Source: Erysipelotrichaceae bacterium UBA2227 (GTDB lineage Bacteria > Bacillota_I > Bacilli_A > Erysipelotrichales > Erysipelotrichaceae). From it: a DNA stretch of 24,385 nt. Every line of letters starts with the position of its first letter. Position 1 is the first letter of the stretch. The notes below the pieces were generated by a model. It did no database searches and was not told the origin of the DNA. It worked only from the letters and a program-made list of their open reading frames with translations. Below, one piece after another: positions 1-8,049 of the stretch. Location: NCBI GenBank assembly GCA_002348095.1, contig DDYT01000064.1, positions 1 through 24,385 of the forward strand. The letters are read 5' to 3'. The translations under genes were made by a program, and so were the position numbers.

Positions 1-905
1 ATCTGTCGATCAATAACAAACTGAAATCATTGGATGTCGTGGGTTATCCAATCAAGTTTGGAACAGACATCAAGGAATATGAAATTACGGTCGATAATAC
101 AGTCGATTTTGTGGAAATCGTCGCCGAAGCGGAAGATCCCAAGGCAACTTTGACCATCAATAACATTGAAGAGCTTCAGTTTGGTGTCAATGAGATCTTG
201 GTCACGGTAACTTCGGAAAGCGGTGTTGCCAACCGGTATTTGATAAAGGTCATCCGCAGCACCATGGGACCGGTCATTCCGATTGAAAGAGCCTTGGAGG
301 CCATTACCGAAACGGTTGCTGAGGAGGTGGTGGCTATTGTCGGTCCGGAAGATGAGATCACTAAGGAAATCATCGATGCACTGAAGACGACCAAAAAGAA
401 ACTGACAGTCAAACGGCGTAACAATATTGGCGAAGTATTATACTCGTGGACTTTCGATGGAAGTCAAATGGACAAAACCCTGAAAGTTAAATCCGGAATC
501 ATTTTCGGAGCTCTCAATATCCTCGATATCGATCGGATCACCAATCATGCACGACGGGTGGATTTATCATTCTATCATTCGGGTGAACTGCCCAAAGGAA
601 CCACAGTGACCGTATATGTGGGAAATGAATTTGAAAATGAAGAGACATTGAAATTCTACTACTATAACAAAGAAACCCAACAGATGGAACTGGTCCTCAA
701 CAGTCTAATCGTAAAAGACGGTTTTGTCACTTTCCCGCTGGAACACTGCTCGGATTACGTTCTGACCAAAGCGGATTTCACTTATGGCACCGTCAGTCAA
801 CCCTTAAGCCCCTGGGTGTTTGTAGCGGCAGGGGAACTGCTGCTCATTCTCTTGTTCGCATTTCTCTACTTGCAAGAGAAGAAACGAAATCCATATCGGG
901 GATAA
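1..905 (+). CDS. C-terminal part of a membrane-anchored surface protein with a cadherin-like beta-sandwich domain (5' truncated)
   Basis: The reading frame is open to the first base of the window, so the true start lies upstream; the TTG at 30 is not a credible start. The first 75 or so visible residues have the look of a cadherin-like beta-sandwich repeat: an 'L.SLDVVGY.I.F...I.EYEI.V' opening, a 'VNEILVTVTSESG' strand pair and a closing 'YLIKVIR'. A beta-rich region with many charged residues follows. Near the C-terminus is one hydrophobic span (PWVFVAAGELLLILLFAFLYL) followed by a basic tail (QEKKRNPYRG), giving a type-I anchor with the bulk outside the cell. There is no LPXTG motif. Domain identity comes from pattern recall; function is unknown, with adhesion or cell-surface display as the general expectation. 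A hairpin terminator follows directly. Confidence 0.7.
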   Translation, partial: LSINNKLKSLDVVGYPIKFGTDIKEYEITVDNTVDFVEIVAEAEDPKATLTINNIEELQFGVNEILVTVTSESGVANRYLIKVIRSTMGPVIPIERALEAITETVAEEVVAIVGPEDEITKEIIDALKTTKKKLTVKRRNNIGEVLYSWTFDGSQMDKTLKVKSGIIFGALNILDIDRITNHARRVDLSFYHSGELPKGTTVTVYVGNEFENEETLKFYYYNKETQQMELVLNSLIVKDGFVTFPLEHCSDYVLTKADFTYGTVSQPLSPWVFVAAGELLLILLFAFLYLQEKKRNPYRG

Positions 906-923
906 ACAACTTCTGACATACCA

Positions 924-952
924 CGGGCACTTGAAGAAAGTGCCCGCTTTTT
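924..952 (+). terminator. Intrinsic terminator after the surface-protein gene
   Basis: CGGGCAC (924-930) pairs perfectly with GTGCCCG (940-946) around a 9-nt loop, and a short T tract (948-952) follows. It starts 18 nt after the stop codon and separates this gene from the acetyltransferase downstream. Confidence 0.85.
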
Positions 953-988
953 AACCGTTGTAATATCATAAAGGACGAGTGGTGCAAG

Positions 989-1555
989 ATGGAAAGATTC
1001 AAACGACTGACATCAGAGAACTGGGATGATTTCGAAATATTATTTGAAAAACATAAGGGCGTACGCGGCGGATGCTGGTGCAGTTTTTATCTTGCCACTG
1101 CAGGGCAGTACGCACAGTTGGACAGGGAAGCAAGAAAGAAATTCCATCGCTCGGCTCTTGAAAAGTCCGGTTCGACCGGAGGACTGTACTACATCGATGA
1201 TGTGGCGGTTGCCTGGTGTCAGTTTGGCCCTCGAAACGTACTTATGCGTTATCTGCGCAATCGGATGATGGCTGAACTGGATGTTTCTGATGAACAGCTC
1301 TGGCGGATCAGCTGTATATTCGTTGATAAGCATCATCGAAAGTCCGGATATGCAAGAAAAGTCGTTGAAGCATCGATCGAAGAGATGATTCGCGCAGGTG
1401 CGACTGTAATCGAATCTTTTCCATTTGATTTTGAGAATCGCCCCAGCAGCTTTCAACACAACGGAAGCATTGCATTTTATGAAGACTTAGGATTTCAGGT
1501 CATTGGCAGAATCGGTAAAAACGAAGTTATGATGCGAAAAAGCATTGCTGTTTGA
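989..1555 (+). CDS. GNAT-family N-acetyltransferase
   Basis: A 188-residue protein. The C-terminal half shows the GNAT acetyl-CoA core: a beta4 strand 'RISCIFVDKHHRKSGYARKVVEASI' split by the pyrophosphate-binding turn (residues about 106-130; the classic Q/RxxGxG/A appears as RKSGYA), then a helix, and the usual late 'SIAFYEDLGFQVIGR' segment (about 160-174). The N-terminal part has a Cys/Trp-rich 'GGCWCSFY' stretch (residues 27-34) seen in one subgroup of predicted acetyltransferases. The ATG is preceded at a suitable distance by a weak AAGGA-like site. The substrate cannot be predicted. It appears monocistronic, lying after a terminator and 132 nt before the flippase gene, with no clear terminator of its own. 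Confidence 0.8.
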   Translation: MERFKRLTSENWDDFEILFEKHKGVRGGCWCSFYLATAGQYAQLDREARKKFHRSALEKSGSTGGLYYIDDVAVAWCQFGPRNVLMRYLRNRMMAELDVSDEQLWRISCIFVDKHHRKSGYARKVVEASIEEMIRAGATVIESFPFDFENRPSSFQHNGSIAFYEDLGFQVIGRIGKNEVMMRKSIAV

Positions 1556-1560
1556 CCTTT

Positions 1561-1590
1561 TTGCAATGATGAACTCACGTTCACTATAAT
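1561..1590 (+). promoter_or_regulatory. Candidate promoter P1 for the flippase gene
   Basis: TTGCAA (1561-1566), an 18-nt spacer and a perfect TATAAT (1585-1590). Two copies of ACGTTCA (1577-1583 and 1591-1597) flank the -10 box. The resulting leader would be about 90 nt. Confidence 0.45.
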
Positions 1591-1619
1591 ACGTTCATTG
1601 TTTTTCGAATAATTGATGC

Positions 1620-1666
1620 ATAAAGTAACGCCTGTATGTACTTTATCCGATAGATTTTGATACAAT
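1620..1666 (+). promoter_or_regulatory. Candidate promoter P2 with an overlapping inverted repeat
   Basis: An extended -10 box (TGA then TACAAT, 1658-1666) lies 21 nt before the flippase start, with no good -35. Just upstream, ATAAAGTA (1620-1627) and TACTTTAT (1639-1646) form a perfect 8-bp inverted repeat spaced by 11 nt. The right arm sits where the -35 box would be, so repressor or activator binding here is plausible. Confidence 0.35.
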
Positions 1667-1687
1667 ATAGAAAGTATAGGGGACTGT

Positions 1688-3229
1688 ATGCGAATAAAGA
1701 ATTCTATTAATAACGCCCGATGGGGTATTATCTACCAAATTTTGCATGCTGCGCTCGGCTTTGTATTCCGAACGGTTTTCATTGCCTACCTTGGCACCGA
1801 ATATCTGGGCGTCAATGCCTTGTTTACCAGTATTCTGCGTTGGCTGGCCCTGGCAGAGCTGGGGATCGATATGACAGTGGTCTACAGTCTGTACAAACCG
1901 ATCGCCGATAAAGACACCCGTCAGATTCAAGCCTACATGAATTTGTTCAAGAAAGCATTTTGGATCGTTGCATTTATCGTCTTGGCATTGGGTTTGGGAC
2001 TTATCCCGTTTTTACCTTTCTTCCTAGGTGACCTTACGGTTGTAACCCAACCGACCCTAATTTATCTGTTGTTTTTACTTAATACGTTTGTTTCCTATTT
2101 CTACATTTACAAACATTCAATATTTATCGCAAACCAACAGCAGTTTGTGATCAACAGAAGCAAATCGATCTTCTTTATCCTCAGTCAGTTTGCACAGATT
2201 GCCATCTTGGTATTGACCCGGAATTTCATATTGACACTGCTCATTCAGGTATTGCTTAAAATCGGTGAAAACATTTGGATTTCGGTTTTAGCTGACAAAC
2301 AATATCCGTATCTTAAAAACAATCAAGAGAAACTGAGTGAATCCGATCGGCGCAGGTTCTTTAAAAACATGTATGCCATGTTTATGTATAAAATCGGTCA
2401 GGTCGTGGTCGGCGCGACCGATAACATCATTATCAGTGTATTCAACGGAATCATTGCCGTCGGTCTGTACGCCAACTACCTGATGATCACCAACATTCTC
2501 AACCAGACCATCCACACGATCTTCTCGGGCATGCGGGCAGGAATCGGAAACATCAATGCCACCGAAAGCACCGAACGTAAAAAGCAGATTTTCAATGTCG
2601 TCTACTTTATGAGCTTTCTGATTTACGGGATCACCTCAGTCATCCTGTATAACGTCATCAACCTCTTCATCGTGATTTGGCTTGATGAATCCTTCTTACT
2701 CAGCCAGTTCACCGTCACGGTCATCGTCATCAACTACTATACTTCCGGTATGCAAGCCGCATCCGCCAGTTACCGGGATACGACCGGTCTGTTCAGGGTC
2801 GGTCAGTACCGGCCGGTCATCTCCGCGCTGCTTAATCTGATCATTTCCGTGATCCTCGCCCGACCGCTGGGCATCGCCGGTGTCTTATTGGGAACGATCC
2901 TGAGCCGAGCCATGGTCTTTTTCTGGTATGACCCCTATGTCATCTATAAGTACATCTTCAAACAGCCCCTAACGCCTTACTTCAAGCAATATACCGTTTA
3001 TGCGATGCTTATCGTATTTCTGACGTACACCTCATCACTGTTTCTTCCGTTGATTCATACAGGGTGGAGACCGGCAGATTTTCTGGTTCGCAGCAGCATC
3101 GCCGGAATATATTCAATCATTGTAACCGTAATTCTCTTTTACCGAAGTGAAGAGTTCATCTATCTGTACGATGTAGCGAAACGCATGATTCGATCAAAAA
3201 TGAAACGATCGAAGGAAAGGGGACTGTAA
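1688..3229 (+). CDS. Polysaccharide/oligosaccharide flippase (Wzx/MOP superfamily)
   Basis: A 513-residue polytopic membrane protein with about 12-14 hydrophobic spans and the N-terminal signature of Wzx-like flippases: 'NSINNARWGIIYQI', then 'FRTVFIAYLGTEYLGVNALFTSIL', 'LAELGI' and 'VYSLYKPIA' (residues 5-75). This is the family length. Such proteins translocate undecaprenyl-linked glycan units across the cytoplasmic membrane for capsule or wall polysaccharide assembly. The start is set by an AGGGGA site 5 nt or so before the ATG. No glycosyltransferase or polymerase gene is nearby, so it is an orphan flippase, and its stop overlaps the next start by one base (TAATG). The glycan substrate is unknown. 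Confidence 0.88.
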   Translation: MRIKNSINNARWGIIYQILHAALGFVFRTVFIAYLGTEYLGVNALFTSILRWLALAELGIDMTVVYSLYKPIADKDTRQIQAYMNLFKKAFWIVAFIVLALGLGLIPFLPFFLGDLTVVTQPTLIYLLFLLNTFVSYFYIYKHSIFIANQQQFVINRSKSIFFILSQFAQIAILVLTRNFILTLLIQVLLKIGENIWISVLADKQYPYLKNNQEKLSESDRRRFFKNMYAMFMYKIGQVVVGATDNIIISVFNGIIAVGLYANYLMITNILNQTIHTIFSGMRAGIGNINATESTERKKQIFNVVYFMSFLIYGITSVILYNVINLFIVIWLDESFLLSQFTVTVIVINYYTSGMQAASASYRDTTGLFRVGQYRPVISALLNLIISVILARPLGIAGVLLGTILSRAMVFFWYDPYVIYKYIFKQPLTPYFKQYTVYAMLIVFLTYTSSLFLPLIHTGWRPADFLVRSSIAGIYSIIVTVILFYRSEEFIYLYDVAKRMIRSKMKRSKERGL

Positions 3230-3975
3230 TGAAACTCATCCGTTATGAATTTTTAGGGAACGTACGTCAGGGGAAACTGGTCGACAATCAGGTATATCCG
3301 GTCGATTTGGGACCGTCTTTTCCGCTGCCGGTCAGCGAAGTCAACCTGCTGATGCCGATTGAACCCACCAAGATCATTGCTGTCGGGCTAAACTATGCCC
3401 AACATGCCCGTGAACTGGGCATCGCCAATCCGCGACCGAGCGAGCCCGTCATTTTTATCAAGCCCAATACGACCCTGTTGAAAAACGAAGGCACCATCCT
3501 ATTACCCAAACAATCGGTCCACGTGGAGTTTGAAGGGGAACTTGGCGTAGTCATTTCGAAAAAATGTAAGAATGTCAAACGGGAAAATGCCAAAGAATTC
3601 ATCTTAGGATACATCGTTGCCAATGACGTGACAGCGCGTGACCTTCAGCCCAAACAAGGACAGTGGACCGCATGTAAAGCTTTCGACACGTTTTTGCCGG
3701 TAGGCTCATGCATCGAAACCGATCTGGACTTATCCACGGCAACCATCACGACGCGCGTCAACAACGTGGTCCGACAGCACGAACCCTTACGTTCAATGTT
3801 ATTTAGCGTGGAAGAACTGATCGAGTACATCAGTGCGATCATGACACTGATGCCCGGCGATGTCATTATCACCGGAACACCTCCGGGGGTAGGAAAAATA
3901 AATCCGGGAGACATCATCGAAGTTTCGATCAGCGGGCTTGGGACTGTCATCAGTAGAGCAGCAAAGGAAATGTGA
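3229..3975 (+). CDS. Fumarylacetoacetate hydrolase (FAH) family protein
   Basis: 248 residues covering the full FAH catalytic domain with a short N-terminal region. Visible signatures are 'GLNYAQHARELG' (53-64), the metal-binding 'VHVEFEGELGVVI' (Glu102 and Glu104 in the E-x-E position), 'GYIVANDVTARDLQ' (with the third acidic ligand at Asp133 or nearby), 'KAFDTFLPVG' and the late 'ITGTPPGVG'. Family members cleave C-C bonds or decarboxylate and tautomerise 2-oxo acids (fumarylpyruvate, acylpyruvates, oxaloacetate); the exact substrate cannot be read from sequence. It is translationally coupled to the flippase, and the ribosome binding site (AAAGGAAAGGGG) lies in the flippase's 3' end. There is no aromatic-degradation gene nearby, so a housekeeping role on oxaloacetate or acylpyruvate is more likely than ring catabolism (inference). 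Confidence 0.87.
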   Translation: MKLIRYEFLGNVRQGKLVDNQVYPVDLGPSFPLPVSEVNLLMPIEPTKIIAVGLNYAQHARELGIANPRPSEPVIFIKPNTTLLKNEGTILLPKQSVHVEFEGELGVVISKKCKNVKRENAKEFILGYIVANDVTARDLQPKQGQWTACKAFDTFLPVGSCIETDLDLSTATITTRVNNVVRQHEPLRSMLFSVEELIEYISAIMTLMPGDVIITGTPPGVGKINPGDIIEVSISGLGTVISRAAKEM

Positions 3976-3994
3976 AGCGGAAACTCCGCTTTTT
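3976..3994 (+). terminator. Intrinsic terminator after the FAH-family gene
   Basis: AGCGGA (3976-3981) pairs with TCCGCT (3985-3990) around a 3-nt loop, and a TTTTT run ending at 3994 follows. The hairpin starts immediately after the stop codon and ends the flippase-FAH transcript. Confidence 0.75.
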
Positions 3995-4014
3995 CCGCAT
4001 AAAAAGGGCACATA

Positions 4015-4043
4015 TTGACAAACCATAATCCTTTAATTATGCT
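4015..4043 (+). promoter_or_regulatory. Strong sigma-A-type promoter for the cyclic-di-GMP gene
   Basis: A perfect TTGACA (4015-4020), a 17-nt spacer and TATGCT (4038-4043). It lies between the preceding terminator and an AGGGG ribosome binding site about 8 nt before the ATG at 4065. Confidence 0.75.
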
Positions 4044-4064
4044 TATAGATAAAGGGGCGACGTT

Positions 4065-6089
4065 ATGAAACTATGCCTGAATCTTCTATCGTTCATCGGA
4101 TCTGACCGCGTTTCCATAACGCCCTTTTTGGCTTTTACAGAAAGCGAGATTGCGGCCATTCAGTTTCAAAATCAGCTGTGGATACTGATTTCCATCGCCA
4201 GCATCGCCGTTGCCGCCATCAGTTACGGCTACTATACACAAACTCTGAAAAACGAACAAAAACTGAGCGCATATATCGGTGAAAGTGAACAGCGTATGTC
4301 CGCTTTGCTTTCCAACTTACCGGGTATGGCGTATCGGTGTCGAAACGACCGCAACTGGACGATGCAATACGTCTCCGACGGCTGTATGCGACTGACCGGA
4401 TACAGCCGGGAAGAACTGCTTCACAATACCGCCATCAGCTACAATGATATTATCTTAAAATCATATCGTGATGAAGTATGGACAAACTGGCAAGTCCGGT
4501 TGAGCCGCCATGAAGTCATTGAGATGGAATATGAAATCCAAACCAAAGACGGAACGGTCAAATGGGTATGGGAACAGGGAAGAGGGGTCTACGATCAGCA
4601 GGACCGCATCATCGCGATCGAAGGGCTGATCATCGACATCAGTGAACGCGTCGAAAACAATCGTATCCGCCAGATCGCACAGGATAAACTGTCCGCCGTA
4701 CTGACCAGCATCGGCGATGGTGTCATCACCGTCGACAAAGACGGCAAAATCGACTTCATCAACCCGATGGCTCAACAGATCCTTGACATCAAAGGTTCCT
4801 TGATCGGACAAAACTTTGATCAGCAGTTCAGCTTTTTTTCGGCAATGACCAAACAACCGGTCGACTCCCCGGTTGCCTCGAGCCTGAAAAACCGAAAAGT
4901 TCAAAGCCTTCAGCAGCAGATCACAATGGTGACTAAAGAAGGTAAAACTCTGGAAGTCGAAACTACCGCATCGCCGCTGATCAATCAAAAGGTTATTGAA
5001 GGCGTTGTACTGGTCTTTCGCGATGTGACATCACGATTGGCCAAAGAACGCGAAATCGAATACTTAAGTTATCATGACGGACTGACCGGATTATATAACC
5101 GACGGTTTTTCGAAGAGGAAATCCGGCGTCTCGACATGCCGCGCAATCTGCCCATCACGCTGGTCATGGCCGATGTCAACGGACTGAAAGTCATCAACGA
5201 CGGCTTTGGTCATCCGGTCGGTGATCAGCTCATTCAAAGTGCCGCCACCGCCATCAAAAACAGCTGCCGTAATGATGAAATCATTGCTCGGATGGGTGGG
5301 GACGAATTTGCGATCCTGCTCCCCGGAGTGAGTGAAACCGAAGCGAAAAAAGTGGTCGAACGCATGCAGAAACAGGCGTCCGAAACCGTCATTATGGGAC
5401 TTCCGGTATCGATCGCCTTTGGCTATGCCACCAAAACCGAACCGCATGAATCGATTTTAAAAGTGCTGCAATACGCGGAAGACCGCATGTATCAGCTGAA
5501 AATGTCCGACAGTTCGACCAGCCGGAATCAAACCATCAAAGTCATGCTGCAATCTTTATTCAACCGCAGTCCGCGGGAAGAAGCCCATATCCTCAATGTC
5601 AGTCACATCTGCGAGTTATTCGCCAATGCGCTGGGATTTGGCCGAGAGCAGGTCATCGAACTCAAACTGGCCGCCCAGCTCCACGACATCGGGAAAATCG
5701 CCATCGAATCACGGATTCTGGAAAAACCAGGAGTTCTCAATGATCTGGAGCGGATGCAGATGCAACGTCATACCGAAACCGGCTACCGGATTTTATCGAC
5801 GACCGCCGAATATCTCAATGTTGCTCAAATCGTTTATGATCATCATGAAAAAGTGGACGGAACCGGCTATCCCCGCGGATTAAAAGGCGATCAGATTCCG
5901 CTTGGTGCCCGCATACTGACGATTGCGGAAGCCGTCGATGCAATGAGCAACGATCAGCCGCACCGCAAAGCCATGACCAAAGAGGAAATCCGGGCCGAAC
6001 TGATACGCTGCTCCAACACTCAGTTTGATGCCCACTTAGTCCAGATTTTCAATCAGCACATTCTCGATACACTGTTTGAACCGAATTAA
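4065..6089 (+). CDS. Membrane-bound PAS-PAS-GGDEF-HD-GYP protein (cyclic-di-GMP synthesis and breakdown)
   Basis: 674 residues. Order: a short N-terminus, one membrane span (about 38-58), PAS1 (about 74-195, with 'WVWEQGRGVYD' and 'GLIIDISERV'), PAS2 (about 205-325, 'GDGVITVDKDGKIDFIN'), GGDEF (about 330-480) and HD-GYP (about 495-674). The diguanylate cyclase motif GGDEF (411-415) is intact. The I-site position reads RNDE rather than RxxD, so product inhibition may be weakened. The phosphodiesterase motifs are intact: HDIGK (540-544), the HH pair (593-594) and DGTGYP (598-603). Both activities could therefore exist in one polypeptide, with PAS ligands or redox state choosing between them (inference). 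It is monocistronic, with its own promoter and no obvious target gene beside it. Confidence 0.93.
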   Translation: MKLCLNLLSFIGSDRVSITPFLAFTESEIAAIQFQNQLWILISIASIAVAAISYGYYTQTLKNEQKLSAYIGESEQRMSALLSNLPGMAYRCRNDRNWTMQYVSDGCMRLTGYSREELLHNTAISYNDIILKSYRDEVWTNWQVRLSRHEVIEMEYEIQTKDGTVKWVWEQGRGVYDQQDRIIAIEGLIIDISERVENNRIRQIAQDKLSAVLTSIGDGVITVDKDGKIDFINPMAQQILDIKGSLIGQNFDQQFSFFSAMTKQPVDSPVASSLKNRKVQSLQQQITMVTKEGKTLEVETTASPLINQKVIEGVVLVFRDVTSRLAKEREIEYLSYHDGLTGLYNRRFFEEEIRRLDMPRNLPITLVMADVNGLKVINDGFGHPVGDQLIQSAATAIKNSCRNDEIIARMGGDEFAILLPGVSETEAKKVVERMQKQASETVIMGLPVSIAFGYATKTEPHESILKVLQYAEDRMYQLKMSDSSTSRNQTIKVMLQSLFNRSPREEAHILNVSHICELFANALGFGREQVIELKLAAQLHDIGKIAIESRILEKPGVLNDLERMQMQRHTETGYRILSTTAEYLNVAQIVYDHHEKVDGTGYPRGLKGDQIPLGARILTIAEAVDAMSNDQPHRKAMTKEEIRAELIRCSNTQFDAHLVQIFNQHILDTLFEPN

Positions 6090-6165
6090 GCCGCATTTCT
6101 TTTCAACACACGCAAATTGTGATACCCTATTAATACAGAAACCAACGGTCGAAGGAGGGATCATG

Positions 6166-6639
6166 ATGATTACATGTATGATTTACAAAATCAATGAAAA
6201 CATCAATCACAGCGGCCTAGGCAGAGCAGCCATCAGTAAAAACCTGAAAAAAATGGGTATCGAAGAAAAACTGAGCCTGACATCGCAAGGGAAACCGTAC
6301 TTACCGTCGAACATCAAATATGTTTCTTCTTCTCACAGCGGGAAGTACCTGATCGTTGCGATCGGTGATCAGCCCGTCGGAATCGATATAGAAAAAGTTC
6401 GCGAGTTACATCCGGGAACCATTGCGCGGCTCAGCCTGAAAGAACAGCCCTTTGAACAGTGGACACTTAGGGAAGCCATGATCAAACTTAAAGGCGATCC
6501 CAACGCCATGTTTGAAGAAGTCTTCTTTGACGAAGAAAACATGCGCAGGATCGACATTGAACCCGGCTACGTGTGCGTCATCGTCAGCGACCGAAAGATT
6601 GAAGAACTTATCATCGAAAAGGGGGGTTATTATGAATAA
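6166..6639 (+). CDS. Short Sfp-type 4'-phosphopantetheinyl transferase
   Basis: Two tandem ATGs (6163 and 6166) follow AGGAGG at 6153-6158; the second gives 7-nt spacing and a 157-residue protein. The family's motifs are present: 'GKPYLP' (42-47), 'SSHSGKYLIVAIG' (55-67), 'VGIDIEKVR' with metal ligands Asp74 and Glu76, and 'WTLREAMIKLKG' (99-110), the P2 motif with Glu103 and Lys107 (Arg replaces the usual Lys before Glu). The enzyme moves phosphopantetheine from CoA to a carrier-protein serine. At 157 residues it is well below the roughly 220 of Sfp, so the N-terminal pseudo-dimer half is reduced. No NRPS, PKS or acyl carrier protein gene is in view, so the carrier is unknown. It heads a tightly overlapping operon. 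Confidence 0.75.
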   Translation: MITCMIYKINENINHSGLGRAAISKNLKKMGIEEKLSLTSQGKPYLPSNIKYVSSSHSGKYLIVAIGDQPVGIDIEKVRELHPGTIARLSLKEQPFEQWTLREAMIKLKGDPNAMFEEVFFDEENMRRIDIEPGYVCVIVSDRKIEELIIEKGGYYE

Positions 6640-7066
6640 GCGACGCCAGCGATGGGTGCTGGCTTTTCTATGGATGGTTGTGATTTTTTTATTGTCATCC
6701 CAAAACGGACAACAGTCCGCCAACCTGAGCACATCGTTGTTTAAACCGCTATATGACCTGTTGATTCCCATGGGCGTTTCCGCGGATGTCTTATCGCTGA
6801 TCATCCGCAAAACCGCACATTTTGTCTCCTACTTTATTTTAGGCGTGTTTGTTTTCAGGGCATTCGATACTTATGAGATCGCCCTGTCACAAAAAGTGTA
6901 TCTGTCGATCTTGCTTTGCTTTGGCTATTCCTTTTTTGACGAGATCTATCAGCTGTTTGTCCCGGGACGCTACGGCAGCCTGATCGACGTATTTATCGAT
7001 GGTATGGGAAGTCTCAGCAGCATCCTTGCTATGATGGTTTTGAGAAAGAAAGAAGGACTAATATGA
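6632..7066 (+). CDS. VanZ-family membrane protein
   Basis: 144 residues starting at the ATG at 6632, behind a GGGGGG-type site and overlapping the transferase stop by 8 nt. The reading frame continues upstream, but that part is a shadow of the transferase gene. VanZ hallmarks: an N-terminal span followed by 'SSQNGQQSA' (22-30), 'RKTAHFVSYFILG' (59-71), and the paired 'FDEIYQLFVPGR' (102-113) with 'DVFIDGMG' (119-126). Four hydrophobic spans are predicted. The founding member VanZ raises teicoplanin resistance by an unknown mechanism; most homologues are uncharacterised and are not resistance genes as such. Nothing here suggests a glycopeptide resistance cluster. Confidence 0.87.
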   Translation: MNKRRQRWVLAFLWMVVIFLLSSQNGQQSANLSTSLFKPLYDLLIPMGVSADVLSLIIRKTAHFVSYFILGVFVFRAFDTYEIALSQKVYLSILLCFGYSFFDEIYQLFVPGRYGSLIDVFIDGMGSLSSILAMMVLRKKEGLI

Positions 7067-8049
7067 ATTTTATCGTCGTCGGAACCAGTTGGATCACCGA
7101 AAAATTTATCTCAGCTGCCCTGGAAACACGGTTGGTAACTTTTTTGGGCACCGTGTCGCGCAGTACGGAAAAAGCCGAGCAGTTCAACCGTACTTTTGGC
7201 GGTTCGAAAACTTATCTGACCATAGATGATGCATGCCGTGATGCGGATGTCGATATCATTTACATCGCATCGCCCAATGCATTGCATTATCCCTATGCGA
7301 AAAAAGCCTTGCTTGCCGGCAAACATGTGATATCGGAAAAACCGATCGTCAGCAATGTCCGGGAAATCGATGATCTGATCGATATAAGCAAAACCACAAC
7401 CGGTATGCTGTTTGAAGCGATCATGCCGTTGCATCTGCCCGGACTGGAAATCATCCGTCAGCATTTGTCCATGCTGGGCGACATCCGGCTGATCAGCAGT
7501 GAGTTCAATCAATATTCCAGTAAGTACCCCGCCTATCTTGAGGGGAAAGATCCCAATGTGTTTTCCCCGCAATTCTCCGGAGGGACTTTATATGATCTAG
7601 GCATTTATAATGTCTACTTTATTCTGTCATTATTTTCAACGCCGCAGAAAATCCGCTATATGGCCAACAAAGGGCCTAACGGTATCGACCTATCCGGCGT
7701 CCTGACCTTAAAATACCCCGATAAAATCGCGGTTGCCGTCATCGGAAAAGACAACCCCGGCGATAACCGTACCCTGATCCAAGGCGAAAAAGGATTTATC
7801 AAAGTGACCGGATCGGTCAGTACCCTCAGTGCTATCGAAATCGTCGCCGAAGGTCAGCGCTACGAATTTACCATACCCAACAACCCCAATACCATGTTCC
7901 ATGAAGCTCAGGCCATCTTTCAGTGCATCAGGCAACAGGACCGCACTTCGATGAACGAGTGGCTGGTTTTAGCCAAAGAGGTCGCAACCGTCATGGAAAC
8001 TGCCAGAAAGGATGCAGGCATCACTTTTGCCGCCGATAATCATGATTAA
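7063..8049 (+). CDS. Gfo/Idh/MocA-family NAD(P)-dependent oxidoreductase
   Basis: 328 residues. An N-terminal Rossmann fold begins 'MNFIVVGTSWITEKFI' (the usual GxGxxG is degenerate, GTSWIT), and the family signature 'HVISEKPIVSN' (88-98) carries the catalytic EKP lysine (Lys93). A 'GGTLYDLGIYNVYF' segment (about 173-186) matches the conserved acidic/aromatic active-site strip of the C-terminal alpha/beta domain. Members oxidise or reduce sugars, inositols and related polyols. The start overlaps the VanZ stop (ATGA), and the 3' end overlaps the HAD gene by 8 nt. Pairing with a sugar-phosphatase-like HAD suggests carbohydrate or polyol metabolism, but the substrate is not predictable. Confidence 0.88.
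   Translation: MNFIVVGTSWITEKFISAALETRLVTFLGTVSRSTEKAEQFNRTFGGSKTYLTIDDACRDADVDIIYIASPNALHYPYAKKALLAGKHVISEKPIVSNVREIDDLIDISKTTTGMLFEAIMPLHLPGLEIIRQHLSMLGDIRLISSEFNQYSSKYPAYLEGKDPNVFSPQFSGGTLYDLGIYNVYFILSLFSTPQKIRYMANKGPNGIDLSGVLTLKYPDKIAVAVIGKDNPGDNRTLIQGEKGFIKVTGSVSTLSAIEIVAEGQRYEFTIPNNPNTMFHEAQAIFQCIRQQDRTSMNEWLVLAKEVATVMETARKDAGITFAADNHD

Noticed and set aside
1543..1568. Terminator after the first GNAT gene (CATTGC/GCAATG)
   Set aside because: Six-bp A/T-rich stem with a 14-nt loop and no T tract.
6076..6165. Longer N-terminus for the phosphopantetheinyl transferase (start at 6076, inside the preceding gene)
   Set aside because: A strong AGGAGG sits right before the tandem ATGs at 6163/6166, and the extra residues match nothing in the family.
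6512..6631. Longer N-terminus for the VanZ-like protein
   Set aside because: The extra 40 residues are an out-of-frame shadow of the transferase gene; the ATG at 6632 has its own GGGGGG site and starts right before the first membrane span.
7063..8049. Pseudogene call for the oxidoreductase because its GxGxxG is degenerate
   Set aside because: The frame is intact, the EKP motif and C-terminal active-site strip are present, and many family members vary in the dinucleotide loop.
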